Shown one piece after another: positions 1 to 7,779 of a stretch of 32,138 nucleotides of DNA; position 1 is the first letter of the stretch, and each line of letters opens with the position of its first letter. The position numbers were made by a program, and so were the translations under genes. Under the pieces are notes generated by a model. The model worked only from the letters and a program-made list of their open reading frames with translations, was not told the DNA's origin and made no database searches. This DNA is from Deltaproteobacteria bacterium (GTDB taxonomy: Bacteria > Desulfobacterota > Desulfarculia > Adiutricales > Adiutricaceae): the NCBI GenBank assembly GCA_031278795.1, contig JAITJT010000278.1, positions 1-32,138 on the forward strand. Direction: 5' to 3'.

Positions 1-2105
1 TCAACGATTGTTTCACTCTCAGGGAGCGTTACTCTAAAGTTTTGGCAATTGGGGAATTCATCCGCGTTATCAACTTGAACATCGATTTTTAACTTGATGT
101 TTTTGCCGCGCATATGGAGTGGAACAAGAACCTTCACCTTAATTTGATTTTTCCAGGCATAAGAAGAGTATTCTTTAACACCAACATAAGCCACCGCTCC
201 TATTTTGTTAAGTTCATCAAGATCATAGGTGAACATCTTTTCATCTTTTACCAATGTATAATATGAATTATAGATGCCCACATACTCCTTGTCCGAGTAA
301 AGAACGGTATTTTCGTCAAAAACTTTAAAATAATCGTTGTTTCTTTTAAAAAAATACATACCATGCGGCAGATAAATTTTTTTATTTGTGGGAAACGTGA
401 TTATAGCAGCAGCCATGGTTTTAGGGCCAGTGACGTAATCAATAATGATAGTTGATTTATCTTGATTTAGTTTGTTGATTTCAGAAAGCATTATAATCAA
501 TGGAGTCAGGGATTTGAGGTGCGTATTTATGCCAATTTTTCCATAGAAGGGTGATTTTATTGCGAGAATCGGAAAAAATATCATAATTCCCACAACGATT
601 GAGCTAATTATAGCAAATAAGCATTGGTTTCCACGGACAAATCTGTACAAGGTTGAAAACAACAAGGCTGATGCTACAAAGGAAAGTGGTAGGATAGAGT
701 AGGCAGCGTATTTCCAGACAAGGTACATTTGACCTTTGATAAAGAAATATAAAATATAAACAATGCAACATGTGATCAGTAAAATTGTCAAGGCAATTAT
801 TTTTTTCTTATTAATTGCTGACAAAAGAGAGTTATTTTTGGAAGTGACATACAGGGCTAAAAGTATTATGGCTAGAAAATAAAAAGCGTATGAAATGAAG
901 GAAGAATTTGTTTGCATGAGCGCCAAGTCATTGTTAAAAAGAGGAATACCGGAAAAAAATGTTGGATCGATCAACTCAAGTGGAAAGCCTTCTTGTTGTC
1001 TTGAAGCGCTAATTGTTCTAAGAAATATGAAAGCGGCTGTTTGTGGTAAAATTACACAAGCAGCTACCACAGGAAGAATGATTTTGATAAAAGATACTTT
1101 GATGGCATTTGAGAAATATCTCACGATATTTTTATAATTATCGATATTATTTAATAAAGTAACAAGTATCATGGTAAAAAAGACCATCGAAGTGAAAACG
1201 ATGAAGACGGCTTGGTAACACACGAATAGATAAAGAACGGGGAAGAAAATATTTACAAAATAATCTTTCACTGTTGCGTTTGAATCAATTGAAAATACGA
1301 CTGTGAGGCAAGTTAAGAATCCTAGCAAACCAACAAGATGTCCAACGAAACCGTAAAGCGTCAATAGATTGAAAAAATTGCCACAAACAAGCCCCAAGGT
1401 TAAAAGAATAGCCATAACTAAGGGAAGGCTGAATGCGGACCTGATAATTTTATATACGCATATTCCTATCCAAGATAGAAGTGAAACTAGGAAATAGGGT
1501 ATTGCCATATACGTAAGCGTGCCTTTAGCGGAAGAAAAAAATCCAAAGAAAATGGAAGTACCGTATGAATCCAATGCCCAGTAAAAAATATTTGTCCCAG
1601 CGGTACTATTCGAGTCGAAGGAACCTCTCCAAAAGTCTGCTAACCCTATCCAGAAATAGTAATCAATATTCACGCTTAACCATGGTTCCATCGCGCGTGA
1701 TGGCCATATCAGGGCAAGATATGCAGAAAAGGATAGGCAAGTAATAGCCCCTATCATGATTGATATATGGCGTTCTAATAAATAATGGATAATATCTGTC
1801 TTTTCTCGTTTGGATTTGACAGTTCTCATGATGAAAAGAATCATTTCCGCAAGGAATCCCATAATACCTAAAATAAAAATACATGAATAAAATAAATCAA
1901 ATTTAACGGTTAAATAGTACAGGTATCTAAAGATTACACACATCGAGGCTACTGAGGCAACCAAAGGAAGAGGGTCTCCATAGCCTATATTGTTTTTAAC
2001 TCCGAAAAGCTTCAAGATAAGCCGTCCCCAAAAACACAAAGATAGGGTAACCAACAAGAAAAAAGCGGCCGATCCTAGAGTCGTTAGGATTAATTGAATT
2101 GCCAT
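1..2105 (-). CDS. Large multi-pass membrane protein, 3' end outside window
   Basis: The reverse strand is open from an ATG at 2105 to the window edge: 701 codons plus two bases, with no stop. The translation has roughly a dozen hydrophobic segments over the first three quarters, then a soluble C-terminal part starting around residue 530 (near IIIDYVTGPK) with beta-strand-like sequence. That is the shape of polytopic envelope glycosyltransferases (GT-C fold) and related surface-polymer proteins, but I see no diagnostic motif, so the function is unknown. It does not share the FTDE or DLSG motifs of the three paralogues elsewhere in this window. The start at 2105 is preceded by GAGGT ten bases upstream; an in-frame ATG at 2126 is possible but lacks a ribosome site. 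The gene is AT-rich, like the gap next to it. It is divergent from the fucose cluster across about 1 kb. Confidence 0.75.
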   Translation of the reverse strand, partial: MAIQLILTTLGSAAFFLLVTLSLCFWGRLILKLFGVKNNIGYGDPLPLVASVASMCVIFRYLYYLTVKFDLFYSCIFILGIMGFLAEMILFIMRTVKSKREKTDIIHYLLERHISIMIGAITCLSFSAYLALIWPSRAMEPWLSVNIDYYFWIGLADFWRGSFDSNSTAGTNIFYWALDSYGTSIFFGFFSSAKGTLTYMAIPYFLVSLLSWIGICVYKIIRSAFSLPLVMAILLTLGLVCGNFFNLLTLYGFVGHLVGLLGFLTCLTVVFSIDSNATVKDYFVNIFFPVLYLFVCYQAVFIVFTSMVFFTMILVTLLNNIDNYKNIVRYFSNAIKVSFIKIILPVVAACVILPQTAAFIFLRTISASRQQEGFPLELIDPTFFSGIPLFNNDLALMQTNSSFISYAFYFLAIILLALYVTSKNNSLLSAINKKKIIALTILLITCCIVYILYFFIKGQMYLVWKYAAYSILPLSFVASALLFSTLYRFVRGNQCLFAIISSIVVGIMIFFPILAIKSPFYGKIGINTHLKSLTPLIIMLSEINKLNQDKSTIIIDYVTGPKTMAAAIITFPTNKKIYLPHGMYFFKRNNDYFKVFDENTVLYSDKEYVGIYNSYYTLVKDEKMFTYDLDELNKIGAVAYVGVKEYSSYAWKNQIKVKVLVPLHMRGKNIKLKIDVQVDNADEFPNCQNFRVTLPESETIV

Positions 2106-2969
2106 ATAAGAGCTGACCTCATGCATTTAATATAGTGAAAGAGAAAGACTTGGAATTGAGTGAGAAAAAGTAGGAAATAATGTTATCACGAAGGACAACT
2201 AATAAGAGTAAAAAGTTAGAAAATTCATAGTAATTTCAACTGAATTTTGATTATACAATAGATTAGGAAAATAATCAAAAAATAATTTTATAAACTGAGA
2301 TTAATATTTTAAGCTAATTTTTAGTATGAGGATTTATCTGTTTAGCGTTGTGACATGAAAAATGGTTAACATCTGTAGCATGTTGCGGAACGTTGATAAT
2401 AAAAAAAATTATGACTATAAAAAATTAAAAATATTCGTTATGAAGATATTTAATAAATAGTAGGGTACATGAGAAAAAAATAGTTAACGAGATAACGTTG
2501 TTTCCTAATTGATATGTTTTGCGAAATATCAGGCGGGTAAATAAATAGACTGTTGTCAATTTTTTTTGTGAATTGGAGAAATCAATATTTGAGCCTGTAT
2601 ATCTAAAGTTGATGGTACGCAAGAAATATTTATTTTTTATGTGTAAGTCTTATTATCCTTTCTTGAGAAACGATAAATGAAGCCAGGACAGAGAATTATG
2701 TTTGTTCCTGCATGTTTTCAGGTAAAATTTATTAAGTATCTTATGTGAGAAAGGATAAATCGGAATTGATTTCGTATGTCTTGATGCTATACAAAATTAG
2801 CTCAAACATTTTTATATATAAATTCATGAGCTTACGTGATCATATTTTTTATTATAAGTCAAGGATTAGACAATATAAATTTAACTTTTAATAAAAATAA
2901 AAAAAATGCTGAAACAAAAAAAATGAGCGCAATGACGTATTATTTTTATATTCTGAAATTGTAAATCCG
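2106..2969. other. AT-rich gap, no gene recognised
   Basis: Very AT-rich DNA with many homopolymeric A and T runs lies between the divergent membrane-protein gene and the fucose cluster. The only sizeable open frame (2425-2622, minus) has no ribosome site and low-complexity composition. The promoter of the leftward gene must be here, but I cannot single out a convincing one. No tRNA or RNA gene is recognised. Confidence 0.6.
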
Positions 2970-2998
2970 TTGACAGCTGAAGTTTTTACAGATAAACT
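2970..2998 (+). promoter_or_regulatory. Sigma-70-type promoter of the aldolase-lactonase operon
   Basis: A consensus -35 TTGACA (2970-2975) is followed after exactly 17 bases by TAAACT (2993-2998), which matches the -10 consensus at four of six positions including the first, second and last. Transcription would begin near 3005, giving a leader of about 115 bases before the ATG at 3120. That leader contains the inverted repeat at 3014-3041. Confidence 0.55.
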
Positions 2999-3013
2999 TA
3001 ATTCATAAAGGGG

Positions 3014-3041
3014 AATATAATTCTTATATGAGAATTATATT
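3014..3041. promoter_or_regulatory. 28-bp inverted repeat, candidate operator
   Basis: Perfect 11-bp arms, AATATAATTCT (3014-3024) and AGAATTATATT (3031-3041), are separated by six bases (TATATG). The repeat lies just downstream of the predicted transcription start, where a repressor would block elongation or open-complex formation. It has no GC-rich stem and no T-tract, so it is not a terminator. A role in fucose-dependent control is inferred; no fucose regulator gene is recognisable next to the cluster. Confidence 0.45.
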
Positions 3042-3119
3042 AATAATTAGTCTGATGGTGATATATGATTGAGCGTGTCAATAAGCGAGTATGGATCAAT
3101 TGCCAAAAGGATTAGATAG

Positions 3120-4040
3120 ATGAAAAGTAAGTTCTTGTCGCCGGCTGTATCAATTTTTGATAAGAAGGGAAGACCAGACAGAGAGGAAAATCTGCGTCTC
3201 TATGAGCATTTGAAAAATGGAGGAATCTCGGGGATTGTGATCATGGGGAGTACGGGTGAATTTTACAGCCTCAGTATGAAGGAATGTAAAACCATGATTG
3301 ATATCGCGTCAGGTTTTCCTAAAGGTAGCATGGAGATTTTTGCGGGAACGAGCAGAATGAAAGTAGATGAAAGTATCGAACTTTCCAATTACGCTTACGA
3401 AAAAGGCCTGGATGGCGTGATGATCATCAGCCCCTACTATGCTCCCTTGACCCAGGATAATATTTTTGACTTATACAGCTCAATTGCGTCCGAAACCAAG
3501 GCTCGGATTTTCATATACAACTATCCAGCGAGGACGGCCTATTCGGTAGATCCTGGGACCGTTTTGAAACTTGCGGAGAAATTCGAAAATATAAAAGGAG
3601 TAAAAGACACCATTTTGGAGATGGGGCACACCTCTGATCTAATTAAAGAGGTGAAAAGTCGTATTCCGGATTTTGAGATTTATAGCGGCTATGATAACAA
3701 TTTCGCCCACAATATACTTTCAGGTGGAAATGGCTGTATCGGTGCGCTTTCAAATATAGCCCCAGGGTGTTTCGCGAATTGGATGAGTGCCATAGACTCT
3801 GGCGATTTAAAAGGAGTAGCGGCTTATCAGCGCGATGTTGACAAAATGATGGATGTCTACAATATTGGTGCCTCTTTTATCCCGGTAATCAAAAAAGCTC
3901 TGTATCTCATGGGAATCATCAACTCAGAGGTCTCCATGGAGCCAATTAGGCCGGCTAACGAGGAAATGGCTGAGAAAGTGAACGCCATCTTAACAAAGAT
4001 GGGATTGAAGACGGTTGTAGAGAGACATGCCACGGAGTGA
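3120..4040 (+). CDS. DapA-family aldolase, probable 2-keto-3-deoxy-L-fuconate aldolase
   Basis: A 306-residue class I pyruvate aldolase of the dihydrodipicolinate synthase/N-acetylneuraminate lyase family. Visible motifs are the GSTGE pyruvate-carboxylate loop (43-47), catalytic tyrosine Y135 in YNYP, and Schiff-base lysine K162 in GVKD. The length is normal for the family. First in the fucose cluster, it ends eight bases before the lactonase start, so the two are co-transcribed. By analogy with Campylobacter jejuni Cj0481 it should cleave 2-keto-3-deoxy-L-fuconate to pyruvate and L-lactaldehyde in the cytoplasm. True lysine-pathway DapA is less likely because all neighbours are sugar-catabolic. 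Substrate assignment rests on context; the family fold and chemistry are clear. Confidence 0.85.
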   Translation: MKSKFLSPAVSIFDKKGRPDREENLRLYEHLKNGGISGIVIMGSTGEFYSLSMKECKTMIDIASGFPKGSMEIFAGTSRMKVDESIELSNYAYEKGLDGVMIISPYYAPLTQDNIFDLYSSIASETKARIFIYNYPARTAYSVDPGTVLKLAEKFENIKGVKDTILEMGHTSDLIKEVKSRIPDFEIYSGYDNNFAHNILSGGNGCIGALSNIAPGCFANWMSAIDSGDLKGVAAYQRDVDKMMDVYNIGASFIPVIKKALYLMGIINSEVSMEPIRPANEEMAEKVNAILTKMGLKTVVERHATE

Positions 4041-4048
4041 ATTGAAGT

Positions 4049-4906
4049 ATGTCGGATGAAACGAGTAAAAAAGTTGAGCGCGTTGATGCTCATCAGCATT
4101 TTTGGGTCTACTCCAAGGAAGAGTACGGTTGGATGGACTCTTCCATGGGCGTCTTGATGAGAGATTATTTACCTGATAATCTCCTACCTATTTTAGAAGA
4201 GTATAAAATTGACGGCTCTATTGCGGTTCAGGCGCGTCCGAGTTTGGAGGAGAACGAGTTTTTATTGAAACTTTCACAAATGAACCCCAAAATCCTTGGG
4301 ATAGTTGGTTGGCTGGACTTTTGTGGTAGCGGCCTTGAAGAAAAGCTTGAGAGATATAACTCATATCAGGTGATCAAGGGTTATAGGGCCATGGTTCAAG
4401 ATATGCCCAAGCCCTCTAAGTTCTTGAAAAGTGAGCCATTCAATAAGGGGGTGGCCATCCTTCAAAACACGGGGAAACTCTATGAGCTTCTGATTAAGGA
4501 AAATGACTTGCCAGCCGCCGTCTCCTTTTGTCAAAGGCACGATCGAGCGGCTATTGTTTTATGTCACATGGGGAAACCAATTGTTCCAAAAGGTGACATG
4601 TGCTTCTGGGAAGAACATCTCAAAGAGCTGGCGGCGCTTTCCCATGTGTCAGTTAAAATTTCAGGAATCGTGACCGAGGCCTATTGGGGTAAGTGGACAA
4701 AAGCGCAGCTGGTTCCGTACTTGGTGATGGCTTTGGAGGCTTTTGGGCCAGAGAGAGTTTTGTTCGGTTCGGACTGGCCAGTGTGCCTCTTGTCCGCGAG
4801 TGTCAAGGATGTGTATTCGCTGGCGTGTGAAGCCACGAATATTTTTTCCGATCATGAAAAGGAGTTGTTCTGGGGCAAAAATGCCGTAAGGATCTACAAA
4901 CTATAG
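4049..4906 (+). CDS. Amidohydrolase, probable L-fuconolactone hydrolase
   Basis: A 285-residue amidohydrolase-superfamily (COG3618-type) protein. It starts with the metal-binding HxH motif at H15-H17 (VDAHQHFW), later has a conserved histidine in CHMGKP, and ends with the catalytic aspartate in FGSDWPV, followed by the typical NAxRIY tail. This family hydrolyses sugar lactones including L-fucono-1,5-lactone and L-rhamnono-lactone. It would convert the product of the SDR dehydrogenase into L-fuconate. GGAG lies 11 bases before the ATG, overlapping the aldolase stop region. The protein corresponds to Cj0487 in the C. jejuni fucose island. Composition is less GC-rich than the fucP and dehydratase genes downstream. 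Confidence 0.85.
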   Translation: MSDETSKKVERVDAHQHFWVYSKEEYGWMDSSMGVLMRDYLPDNLLPILEEYKIDGSIAVQARPSLEENEFLLKLSQMNPKILGIVGWLDFCGSGLEEKLERYNSYQVIKGYRAMVQDMPKPSKFLKSEPFNKGVAILQNTGKLYELLIKENDLPAAVSFCQRHDRAAIVLCHMGKPIVPKGDMCFWEEHLKELAALSHVSVKISGIVTEAYWGKWTKAQLVPYLVMALEAFGPERVLFGSDWPVCLLSASVKDVYSLACEATNIFSDHEKELFWGKNAVRIYKL

Positions 4907-4962
4907 TTTTAAAATCCTTGATATATTTGGCATTTTGTTTGTATTTTATCATATAAAATTTT

Positions 4963-4982
4963 ATTGTTTTGTTTGAAACAAT
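4963..4982. repeat. Short inverted repeat behind lactonase gene
   Basis: ATTGTTT and AAACAAT face each other across a six-base loop, and an overlapping 13-bp palindrome TTGTTTGAAACAA (4969-4981) is nested in it. The stem is AT-rich and lacks a T-tract, so it is a poor terminator; it could be a protein-binding site upstream of the SDR gene. No partner regulator is known. Confidence 0.3.
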
Positions 4983-5066
4983 GCGGTCGTATGCGCGACT
5001 AAAGGGTTAAAACTTTGTCTGTTAAATAGAATTGCCTACTTATTACGTGTCAATTTTTTTTTCGTA

Positions 5067-5096
5067 TTGAGATTTGATATATATCAATCTTATATG
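5067..5096 (+). promoter_or_regulatory. Promoter-like site with embedded palindrome before the SDR gene
   Basis: TTGAGA (5067-5072) and TATATG (5091-5096) are spaced by 18 bases, each matching sigma-70 consensus partly. Between them sits a perfect 14-bp palindrome, TTGATATATATCAA (5074-5087), a classic operator position. It suggests that SDR-mutarotase-fucP can be transcribed separately from the aldolase-lactonase pair. The sequence differs from the repeat at 3014-3041, so the same regulator need not act at both. Confidence 0.35.
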
Positions 5097-5227
5097 CGAC
5101 ATAGGTTATTTGCGCTTTGCACTTTTAAACATTAATTGGTGTGCCATGGAATATCAAGCTCATTAAATTATCTACATTCAATGATGATCGCAAGAATTCC
5201 ATGCCTTAACAATCTCAGAGGGGAACC

Positions 5228-6007
5228 ATGGATTTACAACTGCAAAACAAGGTCTTTATTGTAACCGGTGGAGGCTCGGGCATTGGAGGCGGCATTTCCC
5301 TGGCGTTAGCCAGAGAAGGGGCCGTTCCGGCAATATTTGGGAGAAGCGATCTAAAAAAAGATTTCACAGATGAGCTCTCGGCCATCACCTCCAAAAGCCA
5401 CTTTTTTAAAGCTGATTTGACAAACGAGGAGCTGTGCAAGAAAGGTATCCTCGAAGTTATTGAAAAATTTGGAACAATCCACGGACTGGTCAACTGCGCC
5501 GGGGCAAATGACGGTGTTAGCTTGGAAGCGGGCGTGGATGCTTTCCGTAAATCGCTTGAGAACAACCTCGTCCACTACTACACCATGGCCCATTACGCTC
5601 TTTCTGAACTTAAGAAGAACAAGGGCTCCATCGTGAACGTTAGCTCCAAGACCGCACTCACTGGCCAGGGCAACACGAGCGGCTACACGGCGGCCAAGGG
5701 GGCTGAGCTCTCACTCACCAGGGAATGGGCCGCGACCTATCTGGCCGACGGAGTACGCGTTAACGCCGTGATACCGGCCGAGGTGTGGACGCCCCTCTAC
5801 GAGCGCTGGATAAACACCTTTCCCTCGCCAGAGGAGAAGCTTAGGACCATCACCAAAAACATTCCCCTGGGGCGTAGGATGACGACCGTGGAGGAGATTG
5901 CCGACATGGTGGTGTTTTTATTGTCTCCGCGATCATCTCACACCACGGGCCAGTGGATCGTGGTGGACGGCGGCTACACCCACCTGGACAGGGCGGTGAC
6001 GGCATGA
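5228..6007 (+). CDS. SDR dehydrogenase, probable L-fucose dehydrogenase
   Basis: A 259-residue classical short-chain dehydrogenase. It has the nucleotide-binding TGGGSGIG (13-20), NCAG (89-92), and catalytic S140, Y153 and K157 (YTAAK). It would oxidise L-fucose at C1 to L-fuconolactone, the entry step of the pathway, as shown for C. jejuni FucX (Cj0485). AGAGG lies six bases before the ATG. Its stop overlaps the start of the mutarotase gene (ATGA), a sign of translational coupling. An alternative role as 2-keto-3-deoxy-fuconate 4-dehydrogenase is possible, but the cluster already has an aldolase for that step. The first roughly 330 bases are visibly less GC-rich than the rest, which blends into the fucP composition. 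Confidence 0.82.
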   Translation: MDLQLQNKVFIVTGGGSGIGGGISLALAREGAVPAIFGRSDLKKDFTDELSAITSKSHFFKADLTNEELCKKGILEVIEKFGTIHGLVNCAGANDGVSLEAGVDAFRKSLENNLVHYYTMAHYALSELKKNKGSIVNVSSKTALTGQGNTSGYTAAKGAELSLTREWAATYLADGVRVNAVIPAEVWTPLYERWINTFPSPEEKLRTITKNIPLGRRMTTVEEIADMVVFLLSPRSSHTTGQWIVVDGGYTHLDRAVTA

Positions 6008-6366
6008 AAGACATCAAAAGATACTGCCAGGCCCTGGATTTGGTGGACGATCCAGCGCTTATAAGTGAATACGAGACCATGCACAAGCATATTTGGCCAG
6101 AAGTGGCCGCGAACATTAGGGCCTCTGGCGTAGTTGACATGCAGATCTACCGTGTGGGCAACCGTCTCTTCATGATCATGGACGTGGACTCATCTTTCAG
6201 CTTTGAAAAGGCGGATAAGCTCAATAAGTCCAACCGGAGGGTTCAGGAGTGGGAAGAGCTTATGTGGAAGTTCCAGCTTCCGACACCCTGGACGCCATCG
6301 GGCGAGAAGTGGATCCTCATGGAGCAGATATTCTCACTCTCCGATCAGCCCGGATCAAATAACTGA
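6004..6366 (+). CDS. RhaM/YiiL-type sugar mutarotase, probable L-fucose mutarotase
   Basis: A 120-residue protein of the L-rhamnose mutarotase family. Y23 and H27 in the segment EYETMHKHIWPE correspond to Tyr18 and His22 of E. coli RhaM, and the C-terminal EQIFSL segment matches the usual tail. The enzyme interconverts the alpha and beta anomers of 6-deoxy-hexoses, feeding the anomer-specific dehydrogenase. The start at 6004 is chosen because it gives the family N-terminus and a 4-base ATGA overlap with the SDR stop; a longer upstream extension in this frame adds only a non-homologous leader. The equivalent in C. jejuni is Cj0488. L-rhamnose remains an alternative substrate, but the neighbouring FucP favours fucose. 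Confidence 0.85.
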   Translation: MKDIKRYCQALDLVDDPALISEYETMHKHIWPEVAANIRASGVVDMQIYRVGNRLFMIMDVDSSFSFEKADKLNKSNRRVQEWEELMWKFQLPTPWTPSGEKWILMEQIFSLSDQPGSNN

Positions 6367-6427
6367 TTCTTAAAATTTTATCTCGTCCGGGCTCAGAATG
6401 ATTCATTCCCGGAGAAAAGGAGAAAAT

Positions 6428-7669
6428 GTGAAAGTTAAGATTACCAGCCCAGAGTTCAAAAAAGCCCTGGCGCTCATCACCGTGCTGTTTTTCATGTGGG
6501 GCCTTTCCTATGGGCTTGTGGACGTGCTGAATAAGCACTTTCAAGAGGTGTTGGGCGTCACCAAGGCTCAGTCAGGCCTCATTCAGTTTGCCTATTTTGG
6601 GGCCTATTTCGTGGTGGCCATCCCGGCGGGTCTCTTTATGAACCGTTTCGGATATAAAGCGGGCATAATAATGGGGCTATTATTCTTCGCATCAGGCGCC
6701 TTCTTAACCATTCCGGCGGCCGGGGCCAAGAGCTTCCACTTTTTCCTCTTCTCCTTTTTCATCCTGGCCATGGGCCTGGGAACCCTGGAGACGGCTGCCA
6801 ACCCCTATGCGACTGTCTTAGGACCCAAGGAGAGTTCGGCTACCAGGCTTAACCTGGCCCAGTGCTTCAACGGCCTGGGTCAGTTCATAGGCCCCATCAT
6901 TGGCGGCCTAATGTTCTTCTCAGTCGCAGCCTCGGACGCAGCTAGCCCCAGCGCCCTCGCCTCGGTCAAGACCACTTACGTGGGCATAGGCATCTTGGTT
7001 CTAATAATTGCCCTATTGTTCGCGAAAACTAAGCTTCCGGATATCCGTGAAAAAAGCGGGGAGTCTGCCGAAGGTGGCGCTTCCCTCCTAGGGCACAAGG
7101 AGTTCCTCTACGGAGTCATGGCCCTCTTTTTCTACGTAGCAGCCCAGGTGGGCCTGGGCGCCTTCTTCATCAACCTGACCGTTGAGTGCCTGCCTGGCGC
7201 AACCTCTAAGATGGCGGCATTCCTGCTCTCTATTGGCATGATCTGCTTTTTGGGCGGAAGGTTTGTGGGGACGGCTCTACTTACCAAGATTGCCCCGCAA
7301 AAGGCCGTGTTAATCTACGGTTCAGCATGCGCGGTCTTAAGCGCAGTGGTTATCCTGGCCATACCCTACGTATCGGTGGTGGCGCTTATTGCGGCCTTCT
7401 TCTTCATGTCCATCATGTTCCCCACAATCTTCGCCCTTGCCGTGCGGCACCTTGGCTCCAAAACCAAGATAGGCTCTTCTTGCCTCATCATGGCCATCGT
7501 CGGTGGAGCCCTCATGCCCACCGCCATGGGGCGGGTGGCAGATATCAGCCACATCTCGTTGGCCTTCTCGCTTCCCTTGGTCTGCTTCCTAATTGCCGCG
7601 TCTTACGGCCTCTTCTACAACAGGCTCTGCCGCAATAAGGCAGTCCTCATGTCTAGGGACAGCAGCTAA
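6428..7669 (+). CDS. fucP: L-fucose:H+ symporter of the major facilitator superfamily
   Basis: A 413-residue, 12-helix MFS permease of the FucP family. Residues D32 (GLVDVLNK) and E121 (GLGTLETAANP) match Asp46 and Glu135 of E. coli FucP, which are needed for proton coupling and sugar binding. The segments QSGLIQFAYFGAYF, IPAGLFMNRFGYKAG and RLNLAQCFNGLG are also typical. It sits in the inner membrane and imports L-fucose with a proton. The GTG at 6428 is chosen over the ATG at 6398 because AAGGAG (6417-6422) lies five bases upstream and the protein then starts like the family; the longer version adds ten residues without a ribosome site. A strong hairpin follows the gene. Confidence 0.9.
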   Translation: MKVKITSPEFKKALALITVLFFMWGLSYGLVDVLNKHFQEVLGVTKAQSGLIQFAYFGAYFVVAIPAGLFMNRFGYKAGIIMGLLFFASGAFLTIPAAGAKSFHFFLFSFFILAMGLGTLETAANPYATVLGPKESSATRLNLAQCFNGLGQFIGPIIGGLMFFSVAASDAASPSALASVKTTYVGIGILVLIIALLFAKTKLPDIREKSGESAEGGASLLGHKEFLYGVMALFFYVAAQVGLGAFFINLTVECLPGATSKMAAFLLSIGMICFLGGRFVGTALLTKIAPQKAVLIYGSACAVLSAVVILAIPYVSVVALIAAFFFMSIMFPTIFALAVRHLGSKTKIGSSCLIMAIVGGALMPTAMGRVADISHISLAFSLPLVCFLIAASYGLFYNRLCRNKAVLMSRDSS

Positions 7670-7696
7670 TGCATTAGATTCTCCTTTCGAAAACCT

Positions 7697-7731
7697 TTGA
7701 GATTGGGCGCTTATTTAGCGCCCAATCTCAA
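7697..7731 (+). terminator. Perfect 15-bp intercistronic hairpin after fucP
   Basis: TTGAGATTGGGCGCT (7697-7711) pairs perfectly with AGCGCCCAATCTCAA (7717-7731) across a five-base loop (TATTT). No T-tract follows (ATCATCC), so it is at best a poor intrinsic terminator. It lies between fucP and the dehydratase gene, 49 bases before the latter's start, and could partially terminate transcription or protect the upstream mRNA 3' end from exonucleases. Confidence 0.7.
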
Positions 7732-7779
7732 TCATCCCACAAAAAAGCTTAAGAGATATAGATATAGCGAGGTACTACA

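Noticed and set aside
2425..2622. 65-codon minus-strand frame in the gap before the fucose cluster
   Set aside because: Low-complexity AT-rich sequence without a ribosome site or recognisable protein features.
3120..4040. Annotation as dapA of lysine biosynthesis
   Set aside because: The family motifs fit, but all neighbours belong to deoxy-sugar catabolism and no lysine or diaminopimelate gene is near.
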